Assembly (NCBI GenBank): GCA_013399305.1 | Contig: VXAI01000092.1 | Span: 2,488,899 to 2,552,898 of the forward strand | Reading direction: 5' to 3' | Length of the DNA stretch: 64,000 bases | Origin: Rostratula benghalensis | Taxonomy: Eukaryota > Chordata > Aves > Charadriiformes > Rostratulidae | The notes under the pieces: model-generated | The model's input: the letters and a program-made list of their open reading frames with translations, nothing else | Databases searched by the model: none | What the model was told of the DNA's origin: nothing | Program-made: the position numbers and the translations under genes | Part shown: one piece after another, positions 59,830-64,000 of the stretch | Numbering within the stretch: the stretch's first letter is position 1 | How the letters are laid out: every line of letters begins with the position of its first letter

Positions 59830-60045
59830 CGTTTGTATTTACATAGTACATTTCATCCCACAGGACCTTAAATCACACTGCACAAACTTTACATAAACAA
59901 CAGAACTGAAATGAAGCTGCGTCAGGAATGGAGGGTGGCAGCCAGCTGGCACACGCGAGCAGGACAAAAATAAGAGAAGTGACTATTTTTGGCCAAGGAC
60001 ACCAGGGCAAACCCCTCTATTGCAAAAGTGCCTTCAAAACTTCAA
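59830..60045 (+). repeat. Probable ancient SINE-like element
   Basis: The block order matches an old vertebrate interspersed repeat that I recall from reptile and cartilaginous-fish genomes. It opens with 'TAGTACATTTCATCCCACAG' (like a TAGCGCATTTCATCC opening), then GGAGGGTGGCAGCCAGCTGG with CACACG.GAGCA. It continues with ATAAGAGAAGTGACTA, then TTTTTGGCCAAGGACACCAG with GGCAAACCCCT, and ends in AAAAGTGCC. The family name is not certain and the call rests on memory of the consensus. Confidence 0.6.
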
Positions 60046-63000
60046 AAGCACAGTTTCACTCTAAATAGTGATTGCGGATAAATAGATCTTTTGTAGTCAA
60101 TCGATTTGTATCCAGAAACATCTGGGGAACTCACTCCTATAATAAGGTTTTGCTACATTTTGTGCCTGCTAAGGCTGCAGAACTTCCTCACCCAAGATAG
60201 CACATTTCTACTCCAGCTCCCAGCCCCACTCAGAGACTTGTATGCCTTTCTTGCACAGCCCTCACTGCTGAGAGTGGGAGACATAGAAAAAGCTGCTCTG
60301 ACTTTTGTAGCTGGTCTTACCCTGAACTGGCAAGTCTGGAAATGCACATTTTCGGTTGTCAGCTGGGTGAATCTGTGGCTGGATTAGAAAGATCGATTTC
60401 CACCATACCCACTGAGGAAACTTTTCAGAATACTGCTGGCCTTTAAATATTAGTGTGGGCCAGGACATTTGAAGGTCTTGACTGTTACCCCCTCGCAAAA
60501 CAGCCTGTGCAGTATTGACAGGGTCTCTTTGGGCTACACAAACCCTTCACACCATGGAAAGGCATGGGTCCTTACAATGTCACTGGCAAAGTGCACAGTA
60601 TTGTTACAAACACACATTTACTTTGAGGCCAGGAGGGTAATTCTGTGATTCTATGATTCTATACTTACTTCTCAGGAGACCCTGAATAACCCTTCAAGAT
60701 AAGTTGCCCCATGGCAGCCACTAGCTCCATGTGGACCACCTCCCATATCTCCACATTGTGTTGCAGCTGATCCACAGCAGCTGGATCCTTGTATGTAAGC
60801 CATCCCCTGTTCGAGCATTCTCACTCCTGAGACATTCCATTGCACTGTCACGTCATTTAAGTGCTACTAGAACACTCCCTGGCATGATTTTCACTCCACA
60901 CTACAATCCAGCCCAGTCTAGGGGGTATGAACAATACAGGGACCATTCTCCAAGAAGCAGGATGGATGTGGAGGGTTTAGCCATGCTACTTGCCCTCTTA
61001 GGTTAAGGAAGAAGCCCCCAGCCATTTGATTTATTAACGTAGCACACTGCACATTAGAAGGACAAGGAAGGAAGAAGCCAAGGACAAGGACACCAGATGT
61101 CTTTCAAGGAGCCTTCCAAGCTAGGACACAACTCTGCTGGACCTCAGTTTGATGTAATCTGGAGCTGCAGCTATCCTCCCTGTCTCCCACCCCTGGCATC
61201 AGCACTGGCACCAGTACAACACACAGTGACAGGGTAAGGGAGCTGGTTTGTCTGAAGACACATCATTTTTTGCCCGTGGTCTTAGCTTTCATTCAGCTTA
61301 GCTCCCTGAGCTGGCTCCCTGCCAGCCCTGTGTGTGCAAGGCCAGTACAGCCAGGGATGGAGAGGAGGATGTACTCAAAGGCAGCCTTATTTTAGATTGG
61401 TTTATGCCACCGTGGAACAACCTGACATGACAATCTACCTCCCTACAAACATGGGACTCAAGAGGGAGCCTGTTTGTCTCAGAGCCAGCTCCCCATCCTC
61501 TTCCCTGCCTCCCTCTCCCACCACCCCATTGCCATGGTCGATGCCATGCTCAAAAATACAGTCCATTTGCCCACCAGCCAGCCCATCTTTGCCAGTGCAA
61601 AACCATGTAAAACTCAGATGAGTATTTCCTATTGCTAACAATTTTGAAGTGTCATTTCTCTGTCAGAACAACTGTATGAAGTCTGAGCAGGACATCATCA
61701 CTACACAGTGCTATTATTAAGGCTTCCATAGGGTTAATTCCCACAGTCTTCAAATTCATTTCAAAGCAGTGTTAAAGGTCCAGTGGGCTCAGAGCAGAGC
61801 TGCAAGGGAGGCAGATGGCACTTCAGGTGTCCAAAATCTGGAGCTCCTGGCTGCCTCCCGTGGAATCCCAATTTCATGGTTATCTCCTACCAGCTGAGCA
61901 GAATATCAGCCAAACCCTTCTCATGATCTAACAGAAATATGGACCTCAGTTGGGTTCCCACAACCTTTGTAGAAACCCACTTTGCTTGTCCTCTGGTGAT
62001 TTGTTTGTTCTGCAGCACAGTCCGTACTGCAGCCTCGTGCAGCTGCACTGCAGCCAGCACGTCCCCTATGGCAGAGGCAGATGCCCAATCCCCATGACCT
62101 CTATGGATCCTGCTCTGAGGTCCAAAATCACATGGGGGGAGAGGTTGGAAGTGCTTGCCCTTTCATGGGAGAAGGCTCCAAGGGTGGCACCTGAGAGTGG
62201 GGCAGTGAGTCCATTCCCTTAACTCAGCTGCTGTGGGGAAGGGGCCAAATCTGCTCATGACTTCTCTGACTCTACAGAATCTGTGCCCAAATTATCCTGA
62301 GAGGACCTGAGAGTGAAGAAAGGGAAAACCCAAGAAAGAAATGTTTGGTGACCTCATTTGAGTTTTGAGAAATGTGGAAATATGCAGGACAGGAGCACAA
62401 TGCTCTGGGAGGAACAGAGGCTGGGGAATGCAAGGCAGCTCTCTTCCTGATCAAAGAATGGGTGCAAAAATGGTTCATGGAGGTGGAGCCACCTTTGATG
62501 TTGTGAGCAGATTGCAAAGCCATGCCACACCAGTTTCCAAGATTCCTAGATAGGGAAAGCTGGTTGCACACACTGGAAGACATTTCACAATGTGCCAGGA
62601 GCTCCCAGCTCTGTATACCAACATCTCCCTTGTCCTTTAATTTATCCCCCTTGCCTTTGCTCTGTTTGCAGAGCATTAAAGCATTGCACTTTCCAGGGGA
62701 AAAAAACCCAAATGTTCGTCTAATATTTGTCTTCATTTTAAAGCTGACTTTTTTTTTTTTTTTAAATTAAATGCACCATCATTATCCAACATGTAGTCCA
62801 ATATATGAAATCGATTACAACCTAGGAGAGGGCTACAGAGCTTGTGGAACAAAGCTGCAGGCAGGGAGGGAAGCCCCGCAGGCCAGCACTCCAGCACTCA
62901 AACTGGTTATGCACAAGTTCCACAGTTTTATACATTCATAAGTGTACCCAGGCACTCAGAAAAACTCTCACCGAGCAGTAACACAGAGCCTCCTGCTCTT

Positions 63001-64000
63001 CTCCACCTCCTGGCTCCCAACGCAGGGCCCTGCAGGGAAAAGCACTGTGCTACTGTTGAGGTTTTCCCTGAGCAGACTCGCATCCACGGCAGCATGAAAA
63101 ATAAATGGAGTGCATTAACAAATGCTGACATATCTCCCATGGTTAATTGACATCCACCATTCTATTTAAAATTAATAAAGGCTTGCCGAGCATGCAGAAC
63201 TTGCACCTCATAGCAAAGGAAATGTCCCACACAGCTCAGCAGGTCATGTCACTGTATCAGGGATGCTATGTACCACAAATCATGACAAATGTTCCTAGTA
63301 TTATGTCAGGCCTGTATCCAAGGTGTTACTCTCAGCATCAGTGTAGGAGGGGTGCTTGACTCACGCTCTGGAAGTTGCCACTCTAAATTGCCACTCTACT
63401 GAGCTGCTACAACAGCCTAGAAGCATCAGAGCCTCTGCTCTCCAGCTGAGGCGAGTCCCTCCTCCTGGTGCAGCAAGGGGACAGCTGTAGCTGTGGACTG
63501 ATCACACTTAGCTCATGAAGCCTGGCTGATGTCTCTGTACAGCGTGTAATGATGGGGTGCTGCGCTGCACTGCTGTCCTGTCACTGCTCCTGCAGTTGTT
63601 ACATGGACTTTTCTGTCATCCAGATGTCTCATCAACATCTTACTAAGATGTGCAGAGAGGGTGCAGACAGGACCTTCTAGAAACTAAATGAGAAACCTAG
63701 CACTGCTAATGACACTCTTAAGTGGAGTGGCAGTTATCCCTTTTTTCAGCAGTGGAGGCAGATGACAATCTAATGAATGACACACACTGTGAAGACCAAA
63801 ACCACTGTGAGCTTTTCACAAGGCCTGAAGTTGAGTAGACAGCACATAGATGAAGTTTTACTGGAAAGTTGCAGGGCTTGAGGTACCACCAGTGGCACAG
63901 CCTGAGATGGGACCAGTGAAATGAGGGACCCTCACAGGTGAAGTGACAAGACATCAGGACTTTCACTTGCTGCCCTGATGATGCCTTTCTGGATGGTGAA
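60046..64000. other. Intergenic sequence, no gene seen
   Basis: No exon recognised on either strand up to the window end. The largest open frame (62736-62272 minus, 154 codons) has no family resemblance. A CR1-type tail lies at 60638-60662. A short direct repeat of TTGCCACTCT occurs near 63375-63400. Confidence 0.5.
60638..60662 (+). mobile_element. CR1-type 3' terminal tail
   Basis: TAATTCTGTGATTCTATGAT followed by TCTAT is the octamer-like terminal repeat of avian CR1 elements in plus orientation. Little upstream CR1 body can be recognised, so this is either a very short 5'-truncated copy or a much decayed one. Confidence 0.6.

Noticed and set aside
62272..62736. 154-codon minus-strand frame, the longest in the right part
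   Set aside because: It has no recognised domain, low-complexity ends, no promoter or splice context, and a length possible by chance in 30 kb.
34381..64000. ESRP1 exons expected from human synteny
   Set aside because: Reading the open frames on both strands found no RRM-type or C-terminal ESRP1 sequence.
1..64000. CRISPR arrays, operons, tRNA or rRNA genes, endogenous retroviruses
   Set aside because: The tandem repeats lack spacers. I recognised no tRNA A/B boxes with a clover-leaf, rRNA or retroviral gene or LTR pair, and the genome type is vertebrate.

Overview
The window is vertebrate nuclear DNA, almost certainly from a bird. The evidence is split-exon gene structure with GT/AG introns, one CpG-island promoter, and several 5'-truncated CR1 LINEs whose tails read like the avian CR1 end (the 'GGTTGGAAGGGACC' and 'ATTCTATGATT' type ends). 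There is no bacterial-style gene packing, and I recognised no Alu, L1 or endogenous retrovirus.

The one protein gene I can prove is DPY19L4, on the minus strand. It encodes a probable C-mannosyltransferase-family polytopic ER membrane protein. I rebuilt 19 coding exons from 33107 (start codon) down to 5490 (stop). The phases add up to 2163 coding bases and a 720-residue protein with no frameshift or internal stop. The start codon lies in the CpG island: a 10-base coding part of exon 1 is spliced over about 3.9 kb to exon 2. A roughly 4.5 kb 3' UTR probably runs to a polyadenylation signal at 1037-1042.

Layout: 1-95 is an (AAGGA)n microsatellite; 96-1018 is downstream flank; about 1019-5489 is the 3' UTR; 5490-33107 is the coding gene, with CR1 copies in introns 1, 4 and 15 and probable ancient SINE fragments in introns 5 and 11. 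About 32560-33600 is the CpG island and promoter, with CR1 copies on both sides. On the right side, one CR1 is nested inside another (33614-34380). From 34381 to 64000 I find no convincing exon. That stretch holds microsatellites, short tandem duplications, a CR1 tail, one probable ancient SINE-like element (59830-60045) and a few candidate transcription-factor sites.

In human, DPY19L4 lies between ESRP1 and INTS8, all in the same direction. By synteny ESRP1 would lie to the right and INTS8 to the left, but I recognise neither here, so the right half is best read as intergenic. I found no exotic or new gene system. The points most worth a second look are the alternative N-termini, the acidic-residue change in the first luminal loop, the ancient repeat at 59.8-60.0 kb and the CR1-bounded promoter.
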